NCBI GenBank assembly: GCA_016763355.1
Contig: JAESTY010000229.1
Span: forward strand, 1-27,868
Direction of reading: 5' to 3'
DNA from: Immundisolibacteraceae bacterium
Lineage (GTDB): Bacteria; Pseudomonadota; Gammaproteobacteria; Immundisolibacterales; Immundisolibacteraceae
DNA length: 27,868 nt
A program made the translations under genes and the position numbers. Under the pieces are notes generated by a model. It was given only the letters and a program-made list of their open reading frames with translations. It was not told where the DNA came from and did no database searches. Positions 16,922 to 25,215 of this stretch are shown here, piece by piece (the first letter of the stretch is position 1; each line of letters starts with the position of its first letter).

Positions 16922-18715
16922 ATGAGCCTATTTGCAAAACAGATCCATGGATTAACCCAGTCACTTGCTCGCCCTAATGCGTTGCTAGCATTTACACTTT
17001 GCGGTGCGCTGGTCGGGTTGCTTTCCAGTGGCGTTATTCTGATATATCGGCTACTCATTGATCTAGCCGCTGCCAGCAATTTTCTTCAGCAGATCGGTCC
17101 GCCAGGCTTACGTAGCGCCATTCAACTAGCCATCGGAGTTCTGTTGTTATGGGCGCTTTATAAACTACTAAAAACCGACTCCCGACAATCTGGCGTCGCC
17201 CACGTGATCGGCCGCCTGGCAGAACCCATTGCCCGCCTGCCCCTGGTCAATATGATCGGCCAGTTTTTCGGTGCTGCGCTAGCCATTGCCGCCGGCTTTT
17301 CGGTCGGCCGTGAAGGTCCAGGTGTCCACCTGGGGGCCGCTGCTGGTAGTCAGCTCGGCATCTACCTAAAATTACCCAACAGCAGTTTACGTACCCTGGT
17401 TGGCTGCGGCTGTGCAGCTGCCATCGCCGCCTCTTTCAACACCCCTCTGGCTGCGGTTATTTTCACCCTGGAAGTTTTGGCGATCGAATACGCCTTAACC
17501 AACCTGGCACCGGTGATTGTCGCCTCCGTGACCGGCACGGTATTAACCCGGTATATCTATGGCACTCACCCTGCCTTCGCCATACCCGAAATCGAAATCA
17601 ACCAACTCTCAGAACTACCCCATCTGATTTTCCTCGGACTGTTCATTGGCCTACTGGCCGCGCTGTTTATCCATCTACTCGAAAAAATATCAATCAGCTC
17701 CCAACACGCACCTGTCTGGCAGCGCTTTGGCTGCGCTGGATTGGCGATGGCGCTAATTGGCTGGTGGTCACCAGATTCACTCGGTATTGGCTACAGCACC
17801 ATCGATGCGGCTCTAGCAGGCCAATACCTGTTAGTCGGACTGGCGGCGCTTACGCTGGCGAAATTAGTCGCCACTGCGCTTTGTCTGGGATTAGGCATAC
17901 CGGGTGGACTGATTGGGCCATCGATGGTTATCGGCGCGGCTGGCGGCGGCCTGGTTTATGCATTGCTGGTAGGTGGATTTGGGGAGGCTGCGGTTTCCGA
18001 TCAGGCGCTCTACGTGGTGGTTGGCATGGCTGCGATGATGGGGGCAACCCTACAAGCACCTTTGACCGCACTGGTTACCCTGTTAGAGATGGGCGGTAGT
18101 ACCAATATATTGCTGCCAGGCATGATTGGTATTGTCACCGCTGGCCTGGTTAGCCGAGTTGGGTTTAATAAAGAGTCGGTATTTCACCAGCTGCTGCGTA
18201 TCCGCGGGGTACGTTTTGAAGTCACTGCTATGCACAGGAGTCTACGTGAGGTGGCGGTGCTATCCGCCGTGGAACAGAGCTTTGAGCTACAACATCACTT
18301 GATCGAAATAGATAAAGTAGAGCGACTAATCGCCTCAGATACGCGTTGGACACTGCTTCATGACGGCAAGCAACCGGTTGCAGCACTGCTGCATAGTGAA
18401 TTGGCTGCGCAGCTGGAAAACCTCCAACAAAAGAGCGCGACTGAAACCGAAAAAGCCTACCCGCCCAATCCACCTGAACAAGGTCTTAGCGGTCCTCAAA
18501 TTATCGATTTACTAAAACTACCAGGCAGCAATGAATTGCCTTTGCAATTGTTAACGCTCAGTCGCATTGGTTCACTAGCAACCCTGGATGAAGCTTATGA
18601 ATTAATGATCGCCCAGGGCAGCGAAGGGGTTTACGTTCAGTCCGAACAAATTGATGGAATTGACGGTATTTTTGGCCTGCTGCGCAGCAGTGATCTTGAA
18701 CGCTACTACAAATGA
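16922..18715 (+). CDS. CLC-family chloride channel/transporter with degenerate C-terminal CBS-like region
   Basis: A 597-residue CLC protein. The anion-path motif GREGP (129-133, gating glutamate E131) and the helix-N motif GIPGGLIGP (325-333) are present. The first path motif is changed from GSGIP to QSGVA (about 89-93). At the position of the inner proton glutamate of CLC-ec1 (E203) this protein has V185 in FTLEVLAIEY. Residues after about 440 form a cytoplasmic tail with two weak CBS-like segments. It is the first gene of a plus-strand group, divergent from the lysine operon with 275 nt between. It has no clear ribosome-binding site before its ATG. Transport of chloride is family knowledge; exchange versus channel behaviour is unproven. 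Confidence 0.9.
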   Translation: MSLFAKQIHGLTQSLARPNALLAFTLCGALVGLLSSGVILIYRLLIDLAAASNFLQQIGPPGLRSAIQLAIGVLLLWALYKLLKTDSRQSGVAHVIGRLAEPIARLPLVNMIGQFFGAALAIAAGFSVGREGPGVHLGAAAGSQLGIYLKLPNSSLRTLVGCGCAAAIAASFNTPLAAVIFTLEVLAIEYALTNLAPVIVASVTGTVLTRYIYGTHPAFAIPEIEINQLSELPHLIFLGLFIGLLAALFIHLLEKISISSQHAPVWQRFGCAGLAMALIGWWSPDSLGIGYSTIDAALAGQYLLVGLAALTLAKLVATALCLGLGIPGGLIGPSMVIGAAGGGLVYALLVGGFGEAAVSDQALYVVVGMAAMMGATLQAPLTALVTLLEMGGSTNILLPGMIGIVTAGLVSRVGFNKESVFHQLLRIRGVRFEVTAMHRSLREVAVLSAVEQSFELQHHLIEIDKVERLIASDTRWTLLHDGKQPVAALLHSELAAQLENLQQKSATETEKAYPPNPPEQGLSGPQIIDLLKLPGSNELPLQLLTLSRIGSLATLDEAYELMIAQGSEGVYVQSEQIDGIDGIFGLLRSSDLERYYK

Positions 18716-18815
18716 ACGCTGGTCAAAGATTACCGAATCACCGCTCATTTGATCTCTACATTCCGGTCAATCTGGGGCTGCCACTTAAGTTCACCGACCG
18801 CCGGAAGGCCCAAAT

Positions 18816-19394
18816 TTGAATTTCCTCGCTCACCTTTATCTTGCTGCCGAAAACGACCACTGCCTGGCCGGCGCGTTGCTAGGCGATTTCGTCAAGGGCA
18901 AACTCATCGATCAATACCAGCAGGAGTGGCTGGAAAGTATCGATTTTCATCGTCAGATTGATCGCTACACCGACAGTGACCTGCTGGTCAGAGAGGCCAA
19001 ACAACAATTCCAACCGCCGTATCGTCGCTACGCCGGCATCATCGTTGATATTATGTTTGACCATTTTCTGGTTCGAGACTGGCAACAATTCAGCCATCTC
19101 AAGCTTGCAGACTTTGAACAGCGCTGCTATCAGCAACTAGCCAGCGATGCACCATTGTTTCCGCAACCAGCCCAGCGCTTAACCCGGCATATAATCGACC
19201 ACAATCTGCTAACCGGTTATGGCGAGCTCAGCACGGTTCACCGAGCCCTTGAAGGGGTTGGCAGGCGCTTCAGCCGCGCAAACCCACTGGGGGATACCGA
19301 ATCCGCAATCGCATCGGCTTACCAACAACTCGAACAGCAGTTCCATCTGTTTTTCCCTCAATTAATGCTGGCCTGCCGCCAACAACGACTCTAA
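18816..19394 (+). CDS. acpH: acyl carrier protein phosphodiesterase
   Basis: A 192-residue protein of the AcpH (DUF479) family, which removes the 4'-phosphopantetheine group from acyl carrier protein. The start MNFLAHLYLA, then LLGDFVKG, FHRQIDRYTD and IIVDIMFDHFL are family marks; the conserved His and Asp residues probably bind the metal. It uses a TTG start with GGAAGG 7 nt upstream, which settles the choice. It is 100 nt after the CLC gene and about 20 nt before the TANGO2-like gene. Confidence 0.9.
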   Translation: MNFLAHLYLAAENDHCLAGALLGDFVKGKLIDQYQQEWLESIDFHRQIDRYTDSDLLVREAKQQFQPPYRRYAGIIVDIMFDHFLVRDWQQFSHLKLADFEQRCYQQLASDAPLFPQPAQRLTRHIIDHNLLTGYGELSTVHRALEGVGRRFSRANPLGDTESAIASAYQQLEQQFHLFFPQLMLACRQQRL

Positions 19395-19413
19395 ACCTGA
19401 ACCAACATAATCG

Positions 19414-20190
19414 ATGTGCTTAATTCTATTTAGCTGGCAGCAAAATCCGTCTCATCCGTTAATTCTGATCGCCAACCGTGACGAGTTTTACCAGCGCGCC
19501 ACCGAAGAGTTGCACCACTGGGAAAGCCCGGCAGGAATCGCGGCGGGTCGTGACCTTAAGGCCGGAGGTACCTGGCTGGCGGCCCACCCTTCTGGCCGGT
19601 TTGCAGCGCTGACTAATGTCCGCAGCCAACACCAGCACACCGCTAAAGCGCCTTCCCGTGGCGAACTAATCCCAGGCTTTCTGACCAGTAAACTAACCCT
19701 GCATCAATGGTGCAAACAGCTTCAGCAACGGGGCCATCAATATTCAGGATTTAATCTGCTGTTTGGAGATATCCGTAACAGCCAGCTTTTTTGCTACAAC
19801 AACCAAACTCGTCGTTTAATTGAGTTGAAACCCGGCCTATATGGCTTAAGCAATGCCGAGCTTGATGATGACTGGCCTAAAGTCACACGCGGCAAACAAC
19901 TACTCGAAAACGTACTTTCACAACCGATAGTTCCAAATCTGGATGCCCTGTGGCCGATTTTGTCTGATGACCAGCAACCACTAGTCAATCAGCTACCCGA
20001 TACTGGCATCGGACTGACTGCAGAACAGCTATTGGCACCCATCACTATTCGTTCAGAACAATACGGCACCTGCAGTTCGATGATCATGATTAGCCAGGGA
20101 ACTCATGCAGTTGCCATCCACGAGCAACAGAGAAGACCCGACCTGGATGAAAAAATAATTAGCATCACTTTGACCCTTAGAAAGGACTAA
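19414..20190 (+). CDS. NRDE/TANGO2 family protein
   Basis: A 258-residue protein of the TANGO2/NRDE family. It begins MCLILFSW, has the name-giving NRDE at 21-24 in LILIANRDEFYQRAT, and continues with GRDLKAGGTWLA and GRFAALTNVR. The conserved second-residue cysteine recalls Ntn-hydrolases, but the bacterial function is not established. The C-terminal CSSMIMIS block is also typical. It follows acpH by about 20 nt, with no clear ribosome-binding site, so it probably depends on the same transcript. Confidence 0.9.
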   Translation: MCLILFSWQQNPSHPLILIANRDEFYQRATEELHHWESPAGIAAGRDLKAGGTWLAAHPSGRFAALTNVRSQHQHTAKAPSRGELIPGFLTSKLTLHQWCKQLQQRGHQYSGFNLLFGDIRNSQLFCYNNQTRRLIELKPGLYGLSNAELDDDWPKVTRGKQLLENVLSQPIVPNLDALWPILSDDQQPLVNQLPDTGIGLTAEQLLAPITIRSEQYGTCSSMIMISQGTHAVAIHEQQRRPDLDEKIISITLTLRKD

Positions 20191-20267
20191 CATAGCCGAC
20201 CTTCAGCACTCAAAAGCACCCAAAAAAACCGGGGCGACATCAACACCATCAATTCAGGAGCATACCA

Positions 20268-20750
20268 ATGACCGTAAAAACAGGCGATAAAGCACCTCAG
20301 GCAACCTTAATGGAAATGACCGCCGAGGGACCCGCACCAGTCACCAGCGAAGAACTATTCGCTGGCAAAAAAGTGGTTTTATTTGCCGTACCCGGCGCCT
20401 TTACACCGCTCTGTTCTGGCCAGCACCTACCCGGTTATGTCGAACTGGCTGATCAGATTCGTGGCAAAGGTGTCGATAGCATCGTCTGCCTGTCCGTCAA
20501 TGATGCCTTCGTTATGGGTGCCTGGGGCGATGCTCAGAATGTTGGCGATAAAGTCCGCCTGGTTGGCGACGGCAATGGCGAATTTACCGCTGCAATGGGA
20601 CTGGAAATGGACGGTAGTGGTTTTGGGCTAGGTAGCCGCTCGCAACGCTACGCTATGATTGTCGATAATGGCACCATCTCTGTACTCAACGTAGAAGAAG
20701 GCCGAACTTTTGAGGCCAGCAAAGCAGAAACCATTCTTGCTGCTCTGTAA
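20268..20750 (+). CDS. Prx5-type peroxiredoxin
   Basis: A 160-residue atypical peroxiredoxin of the Prx5/AhpE-like glutathione- or glutaredoxin-dependent type. The peroxidatic cysteine C49 is in PGAFTPLCS (42-50), and a second cysteine C74 is in SIVCLSVND. MGAWGDAQN and RSQRYAMIVDNG are typical of Prx5. It reduces hydrogen peroxide and alkyl peroxides in the cytoplasm. AGGAG stands before the ATG. A 77-nt gap separates it from the TANGO2-like gene, and a strong terminator follows, so it may also be transcribed on its own. No OxyR site was recognised. Confidence 0.94.
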   Translation: MTVKTGDKAPQATLMEMTAEGPAPVTSEELFAGKKVVLFAVPGAFTPLCSGQHLPGYVELADQIRGKGVDSIVCLSVNDAFVMGAWGDAQNVGDKVRLVGDGNGEFTAAMGLEMDGSGFGLGSRSQRYAMIVDNGTISVLNVEEGRTFEASKAETILAAL

Positions 20751-20812
20751 AACTATCAGTGGTTGTAAGACACGCAATTGAGCTTTAAGGGTTAGCCTTT
20801 AAGAACTGCTAC

Positions 20813-20849
20813 AAAAAAAGGCCAGCAATCTAATTGCTGGCCTTTTTTT
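20813..20849. terminator. bidirectional rho-independent terminator
   Basis: A perfect inverted repeat: seven A, GGCCAGCAAT, a three-base loop CTA, ATTGCTGGCC, seven T. The GC-rich stem plus A and T tracts work on both strands. It lies between the convergent peroxiredoxin (plus) and chemotaxis (minus) transcripts. Confidence 0.95.
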
Positions 20850-20896
20850 GTACGTGGGTTGTTCGACTAGTGCGCCAACAGGTTTGACCTAAACCA

Positions 20897-21307
20897 TCAG
20901 GCAGCCCGATCATTAACCTGATCGGTTAGTTGATGAAAGCTAACCAACAACTCAGCTTCTCCGCGCGACAGACCAAACCGTTCCGTAAGCTCTGTCGGTT
21001 CCGCACCCCCTACCGCCAGATTAATAGCCTGCCGATAGAGCCGGGAGCCACCGCCCACCGTCGTATCGTTTTCGAGTTGTTCAAGCTGTTCAGCAACCCC
21101 AAGCAGACGCGCTTCCAGTTGCTGAAAACTCCGACTCAAGCCCGCATTACCACTTCCCTGGGCATGCAGCAGATCCCGAAGCTGAACGATTTCTTCATGC
21201 AACTCACGCTGACCTGATCGATGCTTGCGACTCTGCGCCACCAACCAGCAAACGGCTAACAATAAAACCACCGTGCTGACCATTAATCCAACTACATAAA
21301 CCGACAT
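20897..21307 (-). CDS. DUF2802 protein, single N-terminal membrane helix
   Basis: A protein of about 136 residues from the ATG at 21307, chosen because GGAG stands 6 nt before it. Upstream in-frame ATGs at 21328 and 21349 have poorer sites. An N-terminal helix (about 5-25) anchors it, a coiled-coil-like segment follows (QRELHEEIVQLRDLL and QLEARLLGVAEQLEQLEN), and the C-terminal part RQAINLAVGGAEPTELTERFG with LSRGEAELL looks like a helix-turn-helix-type fold. This is the DUF2802 pattern, seen in Pseudomonas next to cheW at the end of the chemotaxis operon. Function is unknown. Confidence 0.86.
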   Translation of the reverse strand: MSVYVVGLMVSTVVLLLAVCWLVAQSRKHRSGQRELHEEIVQLRDLLHAQGSGNAGLSRSFQQLEARLLGVAEQLEQLENDTTVGGGSRLYRQAINLAVGGAEPTELTERFGLSRGEAELLVSFHQLTDQVNDRAA

Positions 21308-21390
21308 CACCTGCTCCACAACACTCATGTTTAAACTTATTACATACACGCGCCAGGTTTTGCCGTGTCTGGTAATTCAGTTATTTCAAG

Positions 21391-21585
21391 TTAAGCAAAT
21401 CCATCAAAATGTGGACCGCTCTGCTGCTCCTTGGTCTCACTTCGGGGCCGCCGTTTCCTACGCTTTCCGGGTTGTCCGGCCTGCTCTTTCTCATCTAATA
21501 CCGGTTTAACAGGAACAGTAGGCGACACAGATGTCGTGTTCTGTTTCACCGGTTGATAGGTTTTTTGCGGCGTATCTACTTGCAT
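21391..21585 (-). CDS. small very basic protein between cheW and DUF2802 gene
   Basis: A 64-residue protein from the ATG at 21585, which has AGGAG 7 nt upstream; a longer start at 21606 is less well supported. It is rich in Pro, Thr, Val and charged residues, looks disordered, and has a dense basic run GKRRKRRPR followed by an acidic/polar end HFDGFA. No domain is recognised. The good ribosome-binding site and operon position (86 nt after cheW, 83 nt before DUF2802) argue that it is real. It might be an interaction tail-like peptide of the chemotaxis system, but that is a guess. Confidence 0.6.
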   Translation of the reverse strand: MQVDTPQKTYQPVKQNTTSVSPTVPVKPVLDEKEQAGQPGKRRKRRPRSETKEQQSGPHFDGFA

Positions 21586-21671
21586 CGCCCCACTCCTGAC
21601 CACCATCCATGGACAGGTCTTTCAGCGCTAATTAAATTCCAGTTAAATGACTGACCGACAACCCTTCATCA

Positions 21672-22148
21672 CTATGAAAACTGCTGCCACTCTTCTTCAT
21701 TAAAAAGTTTATCCAGATTGACCAGGATCAATAACCCATCGTCTTCCCGGTTGGTAACTCCCTGAATAAAATTTTGGGCTTCATCGGTGGCGACACTTGG
21801 GGAGGACTCAATTTCGGACGCCTCCAGGTTCAACACCTCTGAGACACCGTCAACCAATAAGCCTAATAATTTTCCGCCCACATCGATAATAACCAGACGC
21901 GAACTATCCATCACATCGCCAGCATCGAGATTAAATAGTGACCGCCCGTCGACCACCGTTACCACGGCTCCACGTAAATTAATAATGCCCAGCACAAACG
22001 CAGAGGCTCCTGGCACCGGTGACACTTCAGTTACCCGAAGCACTTCTTTAACCCGCTGAACATCAATACCGTAGCGCTCATTACCTAAACTAAAAGTAAC
22101 CCACTGACTAAAACCGGAATACTCTTCGAGCATTTCTGCCTGACTCAT
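21672..22148 (-). CDS. cheW: chemotaxis coupling protein CheW
   Basis: A 158-residue single CheW domain that links chemoreceptors to CheA. It shows WVTFSLGNERYGIDVQRVKE, then SPVPGASAFVLGIINLRGAV, VVDGRSLF, and LLVDGVSEVL. The ATG has AGGAG nine nt before it. The start overlaps a possible 47-codon frame by ATGA. In Pseudomonas a second CheW-like gene (ParP) would stand between parA and cheW; it is missing here. Confidence 0.95.
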   Translation of the reverse strand: MSQAEMLEEYSGFSQWVTFSLGNERYGIDVQRVKEVLRVTEVSPVPGASAFVLGIINLRGAVVTVVDGRSLFNLDAGDVMDSSRLVIIDVGGKLLGLLVDGVSEVLNLEASEIESSPSVATDEAQNFIQGVTNREDDGLLILVNLDKLFNEEEWQQFS

Positions 22149-22288
22149 CGTCCTAACTCCTGAAATTTTTCACCGACTGCAACCTGATTAAAGTCAGCAA
22201 TCATTTTTAGATCTGATTTTTCAGTCTCTTGTGAACTATCGGTTCTATTGTTAAAGACTGAACCTCTACCCAACCAATGGCACTTCAT
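22145..22288 (-). CDS. possible 47-codon ORF bridging parA and cheW
   Basis: The frame begins with an ATG inside the end of parA and ends with TGA overlapping the cheW ATG (ATGA). It is fully open through the 117-nt gap. The product would be hydrophilic (starts MKCHWLGRGS, ends GEKFQELGR). No ribosome-binding site was assessed as strong and no homology is recognised. It could be a coupling ORF, a remnant of a lost parP, or chance. Confidence 0.25.
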   Translation of the reverse strand: MKCHWLGRGSVFNNRTDSSQETEKSDLKMIADFNQVAVGEKFQELGR

Positions 22289-23048
22289 ACATAACATCTG
22301 ACATAGTTCCCAACTCCATCGCTAGCCGGTGACAGGCCTCTGACCCGGGGCTTTGAGGGCGATACCACGCCAAAGGCCGCTGCGCCCGACTTGCATCTCG
22401 AAACTGGGTGTCTACTGGAATCACACTTGACCAGAGATGCTCTTCATAATCACGCTGTAAATCCACCAGTGCGATCCTCGATGCCCTGGTTCTTCGGTCA
22501 TACATAGTGGGTACAACCAGATACTCACACTGCCTACCCCGGGACTGTTCCAGCATCGCCAGGGTTCTGAGCATATTGCGTAGCCCTTCCAGCGCCAGGT
22601 ATTCGGTCTGTACCGGAATGATGATTCGATCCGCAGCAGCTAACGCGTTGATCATTAGCAGCCCAGCCTGTGGCCCACAATCTACAAACACTTCTCGATC
22701 GACTGCAAATTCCCGCAGACTATTTGCCAACTGCAGGCCCTGGCCTTTAATAATGCCTGCCCGCCGTTCCACCATCGCTAGTCGACTGGCGGTTGGCACT
22801 ATCTGCAAACCTTCAAATTCAGTTGCTCTGATACAGGGCATCAAACTCGATGGCGGTGTGTCAAACAGACATTGGGTACCCGGTTCGATATCACGTTTCA
22901 TAAAACCAAAATGGCGAGATAGGGAAGCTTGGGGATCTAGATCAACCAATAGGGTTTCCGACCCGAGTTTGGCTAGCCAACTGCCAACATTGGCGACTAG
23001 CGATGTTTTGCCAACACCACCCTTTAAATTCGCTACCACGGTAATCAT
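22266..23048 (-). CDS. ParA/MinD-like ATPase of the chemotaxis operon (ParC type)
   Basis: A 260-residue ParA-family ATPase with the deviant Walker A KGGVGKTS (9-16), the LLVDLDPQAS block, and FVDCGPQAG as the Walker B-like segment. In Vibrio and Pseudomonas the ParA homologue encoded at this place in the operon (ParC; PA1462 position) places chemotaxis arrays at the cell pole. Here it is coupled to cheA by a TGATG overlap. Its usual partner ParP is not encoded next to it. Confidence 0.92.
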   Translation of the reverse strand: MITVVANLKGGVGKTSLVANVGSWLAKLGSETLLVDLDPQASLSRHFGFMKRDIEPGTQCLFDTPPSSLMPCIRATEFEGLQIVPTASRLAMVERRAGIIKGQGLQLANSLREFAVDREVFVDCGPQAGLLMINALAAADRIIIPVQTEYLALEGLRNMLRTLAMLEQSRGRQCEYLVVPTMYDRRTRASRIALVDLQRDYEEHLWSSVIPVDTQFRDASRAQRPLAWYRPQSPGSEACHRLAMELGTMSDVMYEVPLVG

Positions 23049-25192
23049 CAGGCGTAATTCCTGATCAGTCCTGGCACATCGATAATCAATGCCATGCGCC
23101 CATCTCCATTAATGGTCGCACCGGCAAACCCGCCGATATCCTGCAGCTCTGGCCCCAGTGGCTTAATCACCACATCTTCCTGGCCTAACAGGCGATCGAC
23201 CAGCAGCCCCATCCTTTTTGAACCGACCGATACAACAACTACATACTGCTCTTTTGGCGCATCACCAACCGAGGACAGTAGCCAGTTACCGAGGACAAAA
23301 AATGGCAATACTTCGTCCTTTCGAACCACGACCCGTTGGCCATCAACAATTTTCGAATTGGTCGGATCAAAGCTGAATATTTCGTCAACTACTGCGATTG
23401 GTAACGCAAATAGACGCTCGCCAACCCCAATCATTAACGAGCCAACTATAGCCAGTGTTAGCGGTACCCTAATCGTTATCGTTGAACCAACGCCGATTGA
23501 GGATTCAATTTCAATGGACCCGCTAAGCTGACTGATGGCGGTTTTAACCACATCCATGCCAACACCACGGCCGGAGACCTCGGTCACTTCAGCTTTACTG
23601 GAAAAACCGGGTGCAAATATCAGGTCATAAGTTTCACGTTCAGATAAGCGGGCGGCTTCTTCCTGAGACATTACGCCACGTTCCACAGCAACCGCTCGCA
23701 GCCGGTTGACATCCATTCCGGCGCCGTCATCCTGGATACTGATTGCAATTCGGTCACCTTCCTGGCCCGCGCTAAGCGTCACCAGACCCTGGGGACTTTT
23801 ACCCGCAGCTTCTCGTACCTCTGGGCTTTCTATGCCGTGATCGACCGAATTACGCACTAGATGGATCAATGGGTCAGCCAAAGCATCGACCAGATTCTTG
23901 TCCAGATCAGTGTCCTCGCCAATCAGCTCCAGGCGAATATCTTTATTCAATGTCCGGGCTAGATCGCGCACCACCCTTGGAAACCTGCCGAACACTTTAC
24001 GAATCTGCTGCATCCGGGTTTTCATCGCCGAATCCTGAAGCTGGCTGGTAACCAGATTCAAGGTTCGAACCGTTTTCGTCAGTTCTTCATCAGACGATTT
24101 AGCGATCAAATTTGAAAGGCGATTACGCACCAACACCAGCTCGCCGACCATATTCATAATGTCATCGAGTATTTGCGTCTCGACCCGCATGTTGCTTTCG
24201 CCGGCTTCTTTACGGGGGGTCTTGCGGCGCTCCTGTATCAGGGTTCCTTCTGGCCCCTGAGCCATACCTGTCGGCACTTCCTCTTTAACCACGACGGTAG
24301 AGATCGGTGCCGGTTTAGAAATTTCGGTTTTCAATGCGGCTAGTTCTTCATCGGTCACATCGGAAAGATTCCGCTCCAAGGCGCCATCACCTGACTCTAT
24401 GGCCGGCATCGCCTCGGCGCTTTCTGCAGCCTGTAAATTCGCTTCTACCGAGGAGACGGCAACGGTGGTGCCATCTGCTGTTTCAATCGGATGGAGCTCG
24501 TCTAATAACGCCTCAAACTCATCTACGGTAATCTCTTTATCATTCTGATCCGCCCATGCAGCAGACACTGGTGCTGGATCACCACCGCCCGGCCCACCAT
24601 GAATATCATCTAATAACGATTCAAACTCATCATCCGAGATCTGATCACTACCAGGTTTGGATTCTGTGCCAGCCGTAGACTCTGGCGCTGATTGCTCGGA
24701 ATCACCGCCCTGGAGCTGATCAAGCATAGATTCGAATTCATCATCATCAATCAGAGCATCATCGGTGGCCGTACCTGCTTGCTCTTTTTCATCCGTAACA
24801 GCCTTATCAGCACTAGCTGGCAGAGCATATTTGTCCAGTCGCACTATCAGCTCATCACTAGCAGCTGTCAGGGATTCTCGAGCATTGAGCTGCTCGAACA
24901 TTAACACCACTACGTCCAGCCCTTCCAGCACGCTGTCCATCAGATCAGGGGTTAATTTTCGGCCACCATTTCGCAGCGTGTCGAACACATTTTCGGCGCT
25001 ATGACAGACCCGTATTAACGTATCCAACGCCAAAAAGCTAGCGCCACCTTTGATGGTATGAAAAGCTCGGAATACCGCATTAAGCAGGTCAGAATCTTCC
25101 GGCGTTTCTTCAAGCTCGACCAGTTGCTGACCGAGTAAATCGACCAGTTCACCAGCTTCGAGCAGGAAATCCTCTAATAGTTCTTCGTCCAT
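23048..25192 (-). CDS. cheA: chemotaxis histidine kinase CheA
   Basis: About 714 residues, numbered from the ATG at 25192; an upstream TTG at 25201 would add three, and neither start has a clear ribosome-binding site. The HPt domain comes first, with the phosphorylated His H45 in AFHTIKGG. A long acidic, Ala/Ser/Gly-rich linker (about 127-325) then holds three repeats of a DEFExLLD motif. The dimerisation helices begin at VETQILDDIMNMVGELVLVR. The HATPase domain has NSVDHGIE, DDGAGMD and GRGVGMD. A CheW-like domain ends the protein (LLVDRLLGQEDVV). I see no P2 domain between HPt and dimerisation parts. CheA phosphorylates CheY. It is coupled to parA downstream. Confidence 0.95.
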   Translation of the reverse strand: MDEELLEDFLLEAGELVDLLGQQLVELEETPEDSDLLNAVFRAFHTIKGGASFLALDTLIRVCHSAENVFDTLRNGGRKLTPDLMDSVLEGLDVVVLMFEQLNARESLTAASDELIVRLDKYALPASADKAVTDEKEQAGTATDDALIDDDEFESMLDQLQGGDSEQSAPESTAGTESKPGSDQISDDEFESLLDDIHGGPGGGDPAPVSAAWADQNDKEITVDEFEALLDELHPIETADGTTVAVSSVEANLQAAESAEAMPAIESGDGALERNLSDVTDEELAALKTEISKPAPISTVVVKEEVPTGMAQGPEGTLIQERRKTPRKEAGESNMRVETQILDDIMNMVGELVLVRNRLSNLIAKSSDEELTKTVRTLNLVTSQLQDSAMKTRMQQIRKVFGRFPRVVRDLARTLNKDIRLELIGEDTDLDKNLVDALADPLIHLVRNSVDHGIESPEVREAAGKSPQGLVTLSAGQEGDRIAISIQDDGAGMDVNRLRAVAVERGVMSQEEAARLSERETYDLIFAPGFSSKAEVTEVSGRGVGMDVVKTAISQLSGSIEIESSIGVGSTITIRVPLTLAIVGSLMIGVGERLFALPIAVVDEIFSFDPTNSKIVDGQRVVVRKDEVLPFFVLGNWLLSSVGDAPKEQYVVVVSVGSKRMGLLVDRLLGQEDVVIKPLGPELQDIGGFAGATINGDGRMALIIDVPGLIRNYA
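24494..24745 (-). repeat. three in-frame copies of a FliM/CheZ-like acidic motif in the CheA linker
   Basis: The copies encode DDEFESMLDQL (24713-24745), DDEFESLLDDI (24602-24634) and VDEFEALLDEL (24494-24526), spaced 37 and 36 residues apart. The context ISDDEFESLLDDIHGG is close to the FliM N-terminal CheY-binding pattern (LSQxEIDALL) and to the VDDLLDDLG tail of the CheZ in this operon. A fourth, degenerate copy may be VTDEELAAL near 24330-24360. Confidence 0.8.
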
Positions 25193-25215
25193 TTTAGTCA
25201 AGGCTACTTGTTGGT

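Noticed and set aside
20787..20808. Second hairpin CTTTAAGG/CCTTTAAG before the terminator
   Set aside because: The arms mismatch and no T tract follows; the strong terminator next to it is sufficient.
22200..22265. ACCGATAG as a sigma-28 minus-10 element before cheW
   Set aside because: It is a near match, but no TAAA minus-35 stands at the required distance.
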